Source of the DNA: Takifugu bimaculatus
Taxonomy: Eukaryota > Chordata > Actinopteri > Tetraodontiformes > Tetraodontidae
DNA: 64,000 bases
NCBI GenBank assembly: GCA_004026145.2
Contig: CP034990.1
Location: 2,448,011-2,512,010 of the forward strand
Reading direction: 5' to 3'
Each line of letters begins with the position of its first letter. Positions within the stretch are counted from its first letter, which is position 1. Below the pieces are notes generated by a model. It did not search any database. It was given only the letters and a program-made list of their open reading frames with translations, and was not told the origin of the DNA. Shown here piece after piece: positions 45,531-57,914 of the stretch. The position numbers were made by a program, and so were the translations under genes.

Positions 45531-46260
45531 CCTATCCAACCCTATCCATCCCTATCCCACCCTACCTAACCCTGTCCAACCATACCCAACCCTATTAAAC
45601 CCTATTCCACCTTACCCAACCCTACCCAACCCTGTCCAACCCTATCCCGCCCTACCCAACCCTACCTAACCCTGTCCAACCCTACCCAACCCTACCCAAC
45701 CCTGTCCAACCCGATCCAACCCTACCTAATCCTATCTAACCCTGTCCAACCCTACCTAACCCTGTCCAACCCTGTCCAACCCTACCCAACCCTGTCCAAC
45801 CCTGTCCAACCCTACCCAACCCTATCCAACCCTACCCAACCCTATCCAACCCTATCCAACCCTATCTAACCCTACCTAACCTTATCCAACCCTAATCAAC
45901 CCTACCCAACCCTATTCAACCCTATCCAACCCTATCCAACCCTACCCAACCTTATCCAACCCTACCCAACCCTATCCAACCCTACCTAACCTTATCCAAC
46001 CCTATCCAACCCTACCCAACCCTATCCAACCCTATCCAACCCTACCCAACCCTATCCAACCCTACCCAACCCTATCCAACCCTATCCAACCCTACCCAAC
46101 CCTATCCAACCCTACCCAACCCTATCCAACCCTACCCAACCCTACCCAACCCTATCCAACCCTACCCAACCCTATCCAACCCTATCCAACCCTACCCAAC
46201 CCTATCCAACCCTACCCAACCTTATCCAACCCTACCCAACCCTACCCAACCTTATCCAAC
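45531..46260. repeat. 10-bp minisatellite, 73 units (CCTAYCCAAC) with 50-bp higher-order structure
   Basis: Seventy-three consecutive units of exactly 10 bp, with no length change across 730 bp. Main variants are CCTATCCAAC (T), CCTACCCAAC (C), CCTGTCCAAC (G), CTTATCCAAC and CCTACCTAAC. G units occur only in the left third (units 5-28). On the right, units 50-69 follow a five-unit (50-bp) order TTCTC, TTCTC, TCCTC, TTCTC, and units 40-44 fit it with one variant. The motif resembles telomere hexamers but the period is 10, not 6. Flanks are AT-rich on the left and ordinary on the right. Confidence 0.98.
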
Positions 46261-46818
46261 CCATTCTACCCAAACCTATCTTCCGCATCCACCTTCAAAC
46301 CAACAAATATCATGTCCTTTTTCACTGTTCCATCTCCATATCATTTATTGGTGAACTAAGCTCAAGTTTAATTTCCTATTAACACTGATCAAAGAACCTT
46401 GGAAGTCTCAGGTCTAATCTCAGCCACAGTGTGGCAAGACCACAGTTTGGGTGACCCGCGGCACGGACACACTTTGTCAGCTAAAGGGACAAATGCTAAC
46501 TGGCTGCCCACTTTGGCAGAGCGCTTCAGTCAGTGGCTCTGAGCCCAACATGTCTGCTTCAGACTGAAACTGGGAAGGTGGTTCAACAAACATGAACCCA
46601 CACTAAATTCATCTGGGCTAGATCTGAATCAAACCGGCGTGTTTAATGTGCGATTCTGTCTAGTGTGTACGTGTGAATGAATGTGTGTGTTCGTACTACT
46701 GTTAGATTAGCATCTTTACCTCAACTGACAGAGCTGTTGACCTCTGCCCTGTCTGCTGAGTTTTAGAAAGCACACTTACTTTCCCTAAAGAGTCTAACAG
46801 GCTAAAATATATAGCGCA

Positions 46819-46821
<3 letters not shown>

Positions 46822-46884
<63 letters not shown>
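46822..46884. repeat. (GT)n microsatellite, the longest in the window
   Basis: About 31 uninterrupted GT units (63 bp). Confidence 0.97.
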
Positions 46885-46888
<4 letters not shown>

Positions 46889-47420
46889 AACCCCAGGGTT
46901 AAAGAGTGATCTTCAGCCAATTAAGCATTTCACAAGGAGATCCCAGCTTCCATGAATGAGCCGGAGTCCAGCTAAAAACGTCCAAGTCTCTCTCTGAACG
47001 CTGCACAAATATTCTGAATAAATGAAAGAAGAAGTTTATTTTATTGATGTAGCACCAACTCACAAAAGCTGATTTTCCTACAGTTTGAAAATAGACCAAA
47101 ACATTAATGTAGTTAATTAGTATTCGAGAAATCCTTACGTAAAAGCTAAATAACAGTCGTGGTATGAGCCTTTCATGACAGATGGGGCCTCGGTCCTTAT
47201 GGTAAATATTGATTCCTTGAGCTTGACTGAGCAAACTGTAATTGTATCTTTCCCAAATAATTCCCAAACTGGGAAGAACGCTCTCCTCAGGTGGAAGCCT
47301 TAACCAACCATCCGTCGATGAGCTTCGTGATGAGCCATAACGCCGCTTACGCACGTTGACGTGCGGCTAAATAGGATCCATTCACCTCTGCAGCCTCTGA
47401 GCAGAAGAGAACACACCCCT

Positions 47421-47422
<2 letters not shown>

Positions 47423-47454
<32 letters not shown>
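47423..47454. repeat. (CA)n microsatellite
   Basis: Sixteen CA units, 125 bp from an oppositely oriented GT array; the two could pair as a long inverted repeat. Confidence 0.95.
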
Positions 47455-47456
<2 letters not shown>

Positions 47457-47576
47457 TGTGACTCACTTCCTGTTCATTCAGTCGCATCAACCTGTAAATC
47501 TGCCGGGGAAAGAATATCCTGATCTGTGCACTTGATGTCTGTGTGCACATATTTGTCACGCTGGGTCTGTGTGCTT

Positions 47577-47579
<3 letters not shown>

Positions 47580-47620
<41 letters not shown>
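47580..47620. repeat. (GT)n microsatellite
   Basis: Twenty GT units, inverted relative to the CA array at 47423-47454. Confidence 0.95.
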
Positions 47621-47622
<2 letters not shown>

Positions 47623-48649
47623 CTTGTAGGCAGGGAGGACAGTTTGGTGATCCAGTTACTCACGACAGACAGAAGCAATCGTTCTCCAGTTACAGAGTTT
47701 TCTGGGAGACTTGAGGGCATCACTGTCAGGACTCCAGGCCATCGGGGACGGCTCACTTTAGACAATTGTCCTGAATCTGCTGTGTGTGTCTCTGGGAGGG
47801 GGGGGGGGTGCCTATGACCTCCAGGCCTTTACAGGACCACAATTATGAATCATTCTGGAGGTTGCTTGTTTCTTCTCTTACAATTCTTCACATTCAAACA
47901 GGATTAGAGCCAAAAGGGGCCGAAACCCGAGTCAGATGTAATAAAAGTGTGATATTAGCTCGCGTTTAACGTCACATGGATGAGATGATGTCGGTGCCGT
48001 TTTCACCACCTACACAGCACTGAAATGATTGAATAATTTTTTTTTAAAAATGGCTTTAAAATTCCTACACTAGCAGAGGAAATACAGAAAGAAAAACACC
48101 AGTCAGGCTGATGTTCTCCTCAAAGTTGTCCAAGCTAGTTCCTGTCACGTTAAATGGACCAGACTGACGAAGGGTTGAACATAAACCTGATCTGTTATGT
48201 TCAATTCTCCATATGATTGAAGGCGGGGGGGGGGGGGGGTCCACTGGTGAAGGGGCAGGCAGTTTTACTGGAAGCATGATAGCATTACTTTACTTCTCTG
48301 GTCGTGCTGAGGATCACCAGTGCATGATGGATTCTTATCTGAGATATTTCAGCCTCATTTTTATGTGCCAGTGGTCTGGAGTGGCTAAATGGTTCCAGCG
48401 CGCAGCTGCTCGCCGCCGTTAGTAAGGAGTCGAAATTACTCTCCTGTTTGGCTGCAAAGGAAAGTTTCGCAACACACTCTGCATATTCATGTGCACGCTC
48501 GTCTCCAGCTCGGGGGAGATGTCTTTTTTTCAAACATTTAAGGCATGTTCACCTGTCAAAGTGGCAAATCTTGAACGTCCATGTGTCTGCCTGCCCACCA
48601 CCTGTCCACCCCTTTCATAGTAGCCTAGCTAGAGAAGGATGCAGGTGTG

Positions 48650-48790
48650 GGAGGAGGCGGAGCCAGAGTTTTCATTCCGCGCCGCGCTCGCTCACGCACT
48701 CCCCGGGAAAATGACCTAGCCTAGCGGCGCACGCCATTACGCCGCGCGTTCTGAAACAACAGTGAGGCGGCGAGACGCTGAACGAGAACA
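48650..48790. promoter_or_regulatory. CpG-dense patch
   Basis: CpG-rich stretch with GAGGCGGAGCC, CCGCGCCGCGCTCGC and ACGCCGCGCGTTC. It is a candidate CpG-island promoter for a minus-strand transcript, by composition only. Confidence 0.25.
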
Positions 48791-49215
48791 CGGGGGTAAC
48801 AATGTTTGTAAATGAGTGGGAAAAAAGGTCTAAAAACGGGACGAGGCGAAGCCGTGGGAGGAAAGGGAAGAGGCAGGGAAAGGGAACAGATGAGTGAGCA
48901 AAGCTGCAGCAGCGCTGTTGGGGTGAAAGAGAATGCCACTAATAATGAGATGTCTATTTTACCCACCAGCTCTCTGTCTCTCACACTGCAACGCCTGTTT
49001 TCCTCTGGCCCCCATTATCAGTGCACTTGAACCCGGGGATAACAATGAGTTCACAGAGATTGAGAAGTGCCTGGGCCTTAATTGTATGTATTTAGTCACG
49101 CAAACAGAGGCAATGGCCTGAGAACGCCTAGTTAGCCAATGACATCATTTAGCCACACAGCCACTTTAACTCAATGGGGCTGCTGTGGCGTACAGCTCTG
49201 TCACTTTAGCCCCTC

Positions 49216-49262
49216 GCTCTGCTCTGCTCTGCTCTGCTCTGCTCTGCTCTGCTCTGCTCTGC
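49216..49262. repeat. (GCTCT)n pentanucleotide microsatellite
   Basis: Nine perfect GCTCT units (45 bp) followed by GC. It is the only clear pentanucleotide array in the window. Confidence 0.97.
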
Positions 49263-49781
49263 ATCTTCTCCTCAAGTCTTTACTGTACAGAAACATCCAG
49301 CCAGTCTCTTATGAAGATGGAGGGTCTGTGAGCTGTTGTCACAGAGCTGCCGATCGTCTGTCTCCCCACAAACAAAGTTGATGTTTTCCTGCCTAATTGA
49401 TTCGCTTAAAATTATTTTAAAATGCAGATGATGGTGAACTAATCAGTCTTCAACCGAGACTCATTGTTTTTTGTGGGAAATCTCCAAATATCAACAGCAA
49501 ATAGTGTGTTTGGTTTTTTGGGGAGGGGTTCTGCTAAAACACCAGAATGAATCAACCTCAATTAAAATGATTAAGAACATTTGGTGAAAGTGATTATCTT
49601 AATATTTATTCAAAATTCATGACTGTCCTCTGTATCTGTGTGTGTGTGCATGTGTGTGTGTGTGTTTGCATGCATACCTTTGTCAATCGATGGTGGTTGC
49701 TGGCAGTGACAAAGATGACTATGGCACCGAGATGTTAGCGTGCCTCACTTGTTCAGCACAAAAAGGGCTGTGTGTGTGGGT

Positions 49782-49788
<7 letters not shown>

Positions 49789-49821
<33 letters not shown>
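49789..49821. repeat. (GT)n microsatellite
   Basis: About 16 GT units, preceded by interrupted GT-rich sequence from 49770. Confidence 0.95.
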
Positions 49822-49823
<2 letters not shown>

Positions 49824-52800
49824 AGGAAGGATGCATCTCAAGCAGGGATGTCAGCACTTGAAAAATCAATCACCATCTGGGCTCATTTCATAGGAAGGAC
49901 AAAGGGAGCAGAGAATAACACACATCCAGACACGCATGTCTCGCGTCTCAACGACAACAGGAGCATGCGCGGCAGCGAAATGCCCCCGTCGGCCAACGCC
50001 ATTCCCTTTTAAGTGAGCACTTCTCTGCGCTCCTCACCTGAGCCCCGCTGGTTTAAACGCAGGGCTAAATTCCTCCTCTGTTTACACCTCCATCTGGCCA
50101 TTTTCAATCGTAGCCACTGTTCGGTTGAGAAGGTCAGGCTATTTTTCTGTGGAAAGTACCAGCTACAGCGGGGCCTATCTAAGCCCGAGCTATGTGAACA
50201 CACCACGCCGAGGCTGGTGCGCAAGGTCACACAAAAGCAAACAGGGATAAGAGGAAAGAAAAGCAAAGATTCATCTGCTTGAGTTAGCGCCTCAGGTCAA
50301 TGGGTTTACCTTTAATTCAAACCTACAAGGTGCTCCTCCCCACATCCTGCTTAACTCTCTCCTTTAAAAATCTATTATCCACCACATGCTAGCCACTTTC
50401 CTGTGAGAAAAGTGATTTCTTTTTCCCGCGTCGACAAAACTTTGCGAGCAAACACAAAGAGCGGTAAAGTGGGTCTACGTATGTGAGATGATTTTTGCTG
50501 GAGCGCTGCCTCCTTTCAGTCGCACAGCTGTGTGAGAAATACCAGCGGCAGAGGCTGCTGAGGCAGCGAAAGCATTTAATACTCAACAAACAGTTATCTA
50601 AGCCCATGTCCAATAGCTAGACATCACTGTAATGTGACCTACATACAAAGTGAATGAGATTTTCTTATGTCGGGCTGGTTCTGGTGGGGGGGCAGGCCGG
50701 AGAGTTTACGAAGGGAACCCACGCCAGGCCAGAGACACGTGGAAGAGAACGTATATTCTCTTCCTTCCTTATGGGCCGTGTCCATTTATAAGCTGCTGTG
50801 TAGAAAAGGCAAAGTTAAACAGCAGCGAATAAGCGCGTCCAGATGGAACGGAGCGAACACGGGGGGCACGGCTGGAAGCGAAATGTCTCAGCGTTGGTTA
50901 AAAATGCCCTTCAGCGGAGGTTTGACCCGGACAAGCGGATCTTTCCAGATCCTTTTGTGTTTGAAACCGCGGGTTGAACCTCCTGGTGCCAGAGCTGGAG
51001 GAGCAGATTGTGTCAGCCTGTTGCTGGACACTGGATTAAAAAGCCCATTATACTTGATTTGAGGCGGGAATGATCTTCAGGACAATTTGGGCGACATGTC
51101 GTCCCAGACCTGGGAATGGCGGCTGGCCACCTCACCGGAGCAGGTGTTCACCATTGCCATCGGATCTCCTCATCCCAGAAGGGAGGGAAGACCTCTCGCT
51201 GAGGCCAATCCAAACTCTGGCTCTTTTAAACCAAAAGTGAAACCGGAACCATCCGGAATCTTTGGTGGCGCCGTCAGATCCCTGCGCTCGTTATTCCGAG
51301 AGGGATCAAAACCGCTGTGATGGTGTGTTTTCTGGATTGGTGTTGGACATATTTATCAGGGAGACGGGCAGGAGAAGACGTGGAGTTAATAAAGAGCGTG
51401 CTTTTGCCCCCTGCTGAGCGCCGGCTCCGCGCTACATAAATAACCATTATGAATCACGCCGCCTGGTCTCACCCTGCCCTCCCTCAAACAAAATCCACTT
51501 TCTATTTAGACGCCGCAACTTCCCCGCGCCATTCGGGGGGGGGGATGAAATCACATCAAGATAAAACGGCGTTCTGCGTTTCAGCTTTAATCCAAATTTA
51601 AAAGAAAGGAGGAAAAAGGCAAACTTTGTTGTTGCGACTCAGCCACCTATTAGGCTGCTATTTAGCGCGGATAAAAACAAGGTCAAAGGACAAACCCGCA
51701 ACAAAACAGCCCCGACGGAGAGATAAAGCGCCATTAGATGACATCAAAGAGCGTCTATTATCTCCCAAACACATCCAAAACCTTTCACCGGAACCTTTGC
51801 GGAAGCCAGAGCGATAAAAAAGTTGTAGCAATCCTCCACGCCCGTTAAAATGCTAGGTTTTAGCAGCGCTGAGGCTAAGAGATTAGCCTTGTCCGGGGGC
51901 TAACGCAGCCCTCCAGCACACATCCTCAGACCTTGTAACAGGAATCAAGCTCCCATTCACGGGACGGCCTTTGTAGAGCCCCAATGTGTGCAGAAAGAAA
52001 GGCCTGCAGCCTTCCTCCTTCCACTCGGGGAGACTTTCAGGATCCTTCGGCAGGACCGTGGGTGGGTTTTTTAATTTTTCCCCATTCTTCTCTTACTTTG
52101 CGCCTCCTTTGTAACATTAGAGCAACTCGCCATTGAACGGCAAGCGCCACTATAAAAATTCATCAGGATTAAAATGACCTCACACACAAAATTAAAGTTC
52201 CCCAATGTACACAATAAGAGCCTGTATCTTTTTTAAGACCTTCTCGGCTTCCTTGGGAACAGGATTGTTTCTTGACAAAGTGGTGCCCGACCCAACAATG
52301 AGCACTTTTCAGACACACACAGGGTCTGCCTTTAGAGCCGCGCACAGACGGATTTCACATATCAATCAAAAGAGGGGGGACGGGGGGAGAGAAAAGGCCC
52401 TCGTCTGCTCCGAGTGCTCCTTCAGGAGCCGTGAACAGATTCCAATGGAGTATATGCTTTTCTCTCTTACCACCGCTGGCAGAGAGGGAGGGAAGTCCTC
52501 TTAACACCTTTGTGGATTTGTCGTCTCTTGCATGTGGGCTGCAGCTTTGTGCCCGATGATAAAGCTGTAGCGGCTGCCCGACACTGGAGGAGAGGCCGGA
52601 GGACCTCGGAGGACTCCCTGTGTATGCACACTTCCTGAATCACTTGTGTGGGGGGCCGTGCCATTACACCTGTACGCTGCCCTGCCTCTGTCTGTCTGTG
52701 TGTGTGTGGGGGGGGGTCGGGGGGAGGGGTCCAGCCACCCACGGTGCAGGACAAAATACGGCTGCGACGGGATTAATAGACGCGCTTTGGAAACCTTTTT

Positions 52801-54241
52801 ATTCAAGTTTCTGCTCTTATTCTAAAACCCCATTCAAAGTTAAATGGGTGGCGCTTTTTCTTTTTTTTTCCCCTTTTTTTAAATGAAGCTTTTAGCACTT
52901 TAGAACCAAACGAGCGCCATCAAATGCGCTGCCCAGCATGCGCGGATGTTTATTACGTGGATCAGAACGCAGCCTCTGCGTGTATCGATCGCCCTGTTAT
53001 AACCGTGTTATAAAAAGAGGAGAGCCACAGCGCGTATGCGTGGCCCGACTGAGCTATTTTTAAACCAGGATGCTATGAAAATGTGGAATTGGGGACAAGG
53101 CAGCCTTGCACCAGGCCGTGACACAGACTCTTAAATCTAATTAGATCATGATAATAGCTTTAGGGCCCCTGTGATCAATGCAGAAGGTCTGTGGAGATGA
53201 GCGTTCTTTCAGCGTGATGCTCAGCGCCGCTTGTGCGTTATTATTATTATTAGCATTAGCATTCTTCTCAGCGTTGGCGGTTCTAAACCTGCAGTGATAC
53301 AACGTTCCCTCATATGAAAAGTGGAAAAGGCTGTCTGACACCATCCTGTCCAAAAAAAAAAAAAAACCCAACCCAGCTCTGCATCTAGAGTTTCTTCACA
53401 TGGCTAATAGAGCCTGGCTCATTACATGCTGCTTTCCGTCAACAACCTTCTGCTGGAGTGTCGTTTACAGCTCACAGACGCTTCAGATCACTCTCGCTGA
53501 AGACAAAGAGGGTTCCTCATGCTTCCATTACTATCTAATGTAATTTATGTAATGTAATATTGCTAGCTAGCTAACTTGTGATTAGTTTTTATATACTGAT
53601 GCTTTGGAAATCCCTGCTCGGATCAGTTAAAGTTGAACAAGTTCTGGACTCCTCCTACGTGCGAGTGGATAGCAGAGCTTCTTCAGGAGGCACTTCTGCC
53701 CTCACCTTCAGGGCTCTTTAGATCACCAAACCTCGGGAAAACTCGGATGAAGTTGTTCCCAGAGGAACGGGACTATCGGAGCGCGTTTATGTGTTTTAAT
53801 AGTGACTGGAGGTGGACACGTTCCCCCCTGCTGGAGATGTTTCAGGACTGGAGATGGGTAGATGTTCAGGGTGAGACACAGGAGCACGAGGCTGGAGGCC
53901 AGGTGGTCATCATTTTTAGACATGATGTCATCATTGAAATATTTTAGGAAAATCCATACAGGAAAAAGATCCCGGTACATGATCTGAACGTAGTTTAGCG
54001 GGACGTGAGGCGCTAATCGATCCAGAGTTGAACAGACGCGTGAACGATGGTTCCAAGGAGAATCCCCACCTCACGCCTCCGATTCATCTCCATCGGTGTC
54101 AGAGCAGAAACGTTGAGTCTTAATTATAATAAACTGGCGCTTTCTGCAGCCACGGGTCATTTTATTCATAGCCTGTTAGCATCTGTCTGTTCAGCAGCAC
54201 CTCACGTTCTAATGTTCTGACCTTCTGACCTCCTCCTCAAC

Positions 54242-54545
54242 CTGCTGCTGCTGCTGCTGCTACTGCTACTGCTGCTACTACTGCTGCTACTACTACTCTG
54301 CTGCTTGGTGCTTCTGCCTACTTCTACTATCTGCTCTCCTGCTGCTGCCTCTGCTACTTCTGCCTGCTGCTATCTTCTACTGCTTCTGTGCTGCTAGCTA
54401 CTGCTACGCCTCTGCTGCTACTACTGCTGCTACTACTGCTGCTACTACTGCTGCTACTGCTGCTGCTACTACTGCTGCTGCTACTACTGCTGCTGCTACT
54501 ACTACTGCTGCTGCTGCTGCTGCTGTGCTGCTGCTGTGCTGCTGA
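54242..54545. repeat. CTG/CTA trinucleotide repeat tract
   Basis: About 300 bp of CTG and CTA triplets, interrupted between about 54296 and 54410 and nearly pure from 54411 to 54545. The order CTGCTGCTACTA recurs. On the minus strand it reads as CAG/TAG, giving polyserine or polyalanine frames that have no flanking protein context, so it is not a gene. CTG/CAG tracts can form hairpins and change length. Confidence 0.95.
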
Positions 54546-55675
54546 GCGTATTCTGTTATCCTGCCACAGCCGTTCCAATTTGACTGATCCAGTCCTCTGA
54601 AAATGTGATCATGCTGGAAATGGACAACACAGATTAAAGCCTGTGCTAAATGTCTCCGCCACAGATGTAGCTGAATATCAGTGAGCGGAGCGGCTCCACA
54701 AAGGTGCTGCGGATGATAAAATAAGCCCCTGAAACCTTCTAATGAATGAAGCTTTCGCGTCACTTCAGATTCCGTCGGCCTAAAAGAGCGACGCATCGCT
54801 CACTGAATGAGAGGTGCTAAGCTCTCTGAGGCAACATCTATCTGGTGCCACCACCTTGAGGGCATCTTTTAAGCAGAGGAATTTAGCCATTATGTGGCAT
54901 TAACCTCATTAGAAAACACTCTTTAGCTGTTCCAAGATAAAATTGATTTACAGCTGCCATTTCCACCACTGCTCTCGATCAATGGTTAAACTATCCCTTT
55001 TATGGGTCCGTGCACACTCGCTGCTCTTTTCTCCAGGTTCCTTTAACTGCTCTTTAATTTCAGACCCACCCACCACCGTGACACACACACACTCACTCAC
55101 ACACACACCTTGTGTGCCAGGAATTTAGCGTTTGAGTCTTTTTTTTTTGCTCAGAAATCAGAAGTTTCGCAACATGAAGCCATTAAATGCAGCGTTGCTT
55201 TGTCTTTCCGAGACGTTTGATCAGGATCGGCCACATTTGTGCGGGTGGGTGGTCTCAATTTAGGCTATATCCTAACACAACGTGTTCCGATATAAACTCT
55301 CGGTGTTTTTCTTTTGGCACTTGCCAAGGCTGTTGTACTTCTTCACAGCGGAGGAATGTGACGGGCCTAAGCTGCTGCAGATGTACAGCTTTAAACACAC
55401 TTAAACACAGCGAGCTGATTGCGACTGTCTGAGCACCCCTGCAAACGTCGGTGGTCGACGTCCTGCCGTCCCTCCCGTCGCTCCCGAAGGCTCCGGGTCG
55501 CTGGGTCGTGTTTCCGAGGGGCCGAGAGGAAAGACGCCCCCTAACGACCTGATATTAGCTCGGGCAGGAGCCGTAATTCAGGTCGTGGCCCATTTACCTT
55601 TTTCCAGGAGATGTTAAAGACTCTTAGCGTGCAGCTGAGAGGAGGATCTACGAGGCTCGCCCGTCCGGACAAATG

Positions 55676-55727
55676 TCGGCGCGTGTGTGTCGGCGCGCGT
55701 GTGTGTCGGCGCGTGTGTGTCGGCAGG
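55676..55727. repeat. Short CGGCGCGTGTGTGT tandem repeat
   Basis: Three to four copies of a 14-16 bp unit of alternating purine-pyrimidine type, favourable for Z-DNA. Confidence 0.85.
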
Positions 55728-57511
55728 TTTATGTGGACGTTTAAGCAAAACACACAAGGCTGTATTTCTTTGAGGGATCGATAGCAGCATCTCAGCCCCT
55801 CCTGCTCCCGCTCCGCTCCTTTCTCATCTCCCTTTCTATGGGAGAATTGATCCGTGAGGAAGGAATTATATCAAGCAGCAGATAGAGTGATACGCCCCCC
55901 CCCCCACCCCCCACCCCCACCCCCAACCCCTCCCCTCCCTCCACCACACTTTTGACACATAAATAAAAAATGCAGCCTCTTTGTTTCGCTTCGCTCCGGC
56001 CTCAGTTGGAAGGAGAAGGAGGACAAAAACCCTCCCAAACTTTCTCCACTCGATGCGTCGCGACGCCACGCTCGGGTCCCGGCGCGGCGGCGACCGCGGC
56101 GTGCGCTGCATCGGCGGGCGAACGCTCCTCTGCACGGCCGCTAGATATTCCTAATGTGCTCGCTAAGACGATTCCACAGCTGCACAAGAAATAGCTGCCG
56201 GGTGAACTAACCTGGCGTCCCGGGAGCACGCTAGATCTCCTGGATCTGACGGGCCTGCGGGGTGGGGCTCTCTACCCAGACGCACGGCTCTGGAGAGGGC
56301 TTTCGCACCGCTCCTCACACCTTCATACACATTTTAACACTATGAAGCCCTCCAATGCGGGTCAAGTCACACACACACGCACACACACACACACGCTGGG
56401 AATACACCCTGATGTTACATAAGCAGGGGCAGGCGTTGGGGCTGGTCTGGACGGTGAAGAATGTGAAGGGAGCAGCCGTCCGATGACGGATATCTGATGG
56501 GATTAAACGGGAATTATCTGTGCGTGTGCCCGCGTGCACGTACAGGGGGGGCCCCGGACGACCGGTGGGTGTCCGAGCGGGCGCTCGTCCTCCCCATCCC
56601 TTCCTCCTGTCCTCTCCACCTTTCACCCCACCAAAAAAACATCAGCAAACCAAAATGGGGCACCAGTGATACCCCCCCCCCCATCCCATGATAACCCCGA
56701 GTCACCTCAGATGACAGTTGGGGGTGGTGTCTTTGACGGCGTGACAGTGCGTGCGGCCCCGTTCAGCCAGATTCAGCCTCCGCTCCGTTTCTGCTCGACG
56801 CCGATCGGCGAGTCCTGGTAGAGAGACACAGAGAGACAGAGAGAGAGAGCGTTCAGCGTCACCGATTCCCCATCAAGCTCCCCCTCCTGGGGAGGGGGCG
56901 CGCCCCACGCGCAGGTGACCGACCACCGCCCAGCCCCTCTAAGAGCACATTAAAACAGTTCATTAGGAACTTCCCTCGTTATCCGCCTTATCTCCGCGCT
57001 GCTTTCCAACGGCGTTGGAGTCGTGCACGTTACAGCAATAATGAGATGAAAAGCCGGCAGCCTCAGATCTGCAGCTACATATTTCATGCACCAGATAGCC
57101 AGGTCATTAAGCAGCATTCTGACACCTCAGTTATTTACTACCCAACCGGTTTCCAACCTCATTTAATCAGACTTTACTAAAACCTGCTGACTCAGAGAGA
57201 AGCCCTTCCTTCTCTCGCCTGTGTGTGTGTGTGTGTTTATCTCCGCTGGGCCACTCTCCTCGCTCCTTTTTGCTTTATATGTAACAGTTTTCCATAAAAA
57301 TGTTCCCAGCAATCGCAGGGCGATATTTTAAACACCCAAAGTGGAGTGAAATATTTTTGCCTAAGAAGTGGTTTACCTTCGATTTTCTATGCTGGGAAAG
57401 GATCACTTGAGACAGGAGGGGGGGGGAGGTGGATTGAAGCAAATAAGATGTGGCTCAATACAAGTTATCTTTAATGGATGGAGGATTCCAGAGGAAAAAA
57501 GGGCCCAACAG

Positions 57512-57593
57512 CGTAGCCACGTTAGCCACGTTAGCTGCGTTAGCCGCGTTAGCCACGTAAGCCGCGCTAGCCACGTTAGCCGCGTTAGCTGCG
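57512..57593. repeat. 9-bp tandem repeat (GTTAGCCRC)n
   Basis: Nine units with substitutions only: GTTAGCCAC, GTTAGCCGC, GTTAGCTGC, GTAAGCCGC, GCTAGCCAC. As the period is a multiple of three it leaves an open periodic frame on each strand. Confidence 0.92.
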
Positions 57594-57709
57594 GTCGGAC
57601 TCTGAGGTCAGCTCCAACCCAACATGATTGCACACAAACAAAACGTCCCTTTCTACATGAAAAGAGCCATGATGTGATGTCAGCCTCACACAATGCACGT
57701 GCACGCGTG

Positions 57710-57711
<2 letters not shown>

Positions 57712-57746
<35 letters not shown>
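57712..57746. repeat. (CA)n microsatellite
   Basis: About 17 CA units. It is followed by a GT array at 57877-57911 and another CA array at 58033-58059, giving alternating orientations. Confidence 0.95.
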
Positions 57747-57751
<5 letters not shown>

Positions 57752-57877
57752 AACAAATAAGTCATGAGGAAATTGATGCCCATGTTTTGTGGGACCACCT
57801 GTTCATCCTGGATACAAGTCTGAGAACCCAGTAAGGGTTAACCCACTTTGTGGGCAGGAGCCAGAAGTGCATGTGTG

Positions 57878-57914
<37 letters not shown>

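Noticed and set aside
45531..46260. CRISPR-like or telomeric array
   Set aside because: There are no unique spacers between repeats, and the period is 10 rather than 6. The organism is a vertebrate. It is a minisatellite.
54354..54796. Polyserine/polyalanine and polyleucine proteins
   Set aside because: These are translations of the CTG/CTA trinucleotide tract in different frames, with no flanking protein or splice signals.
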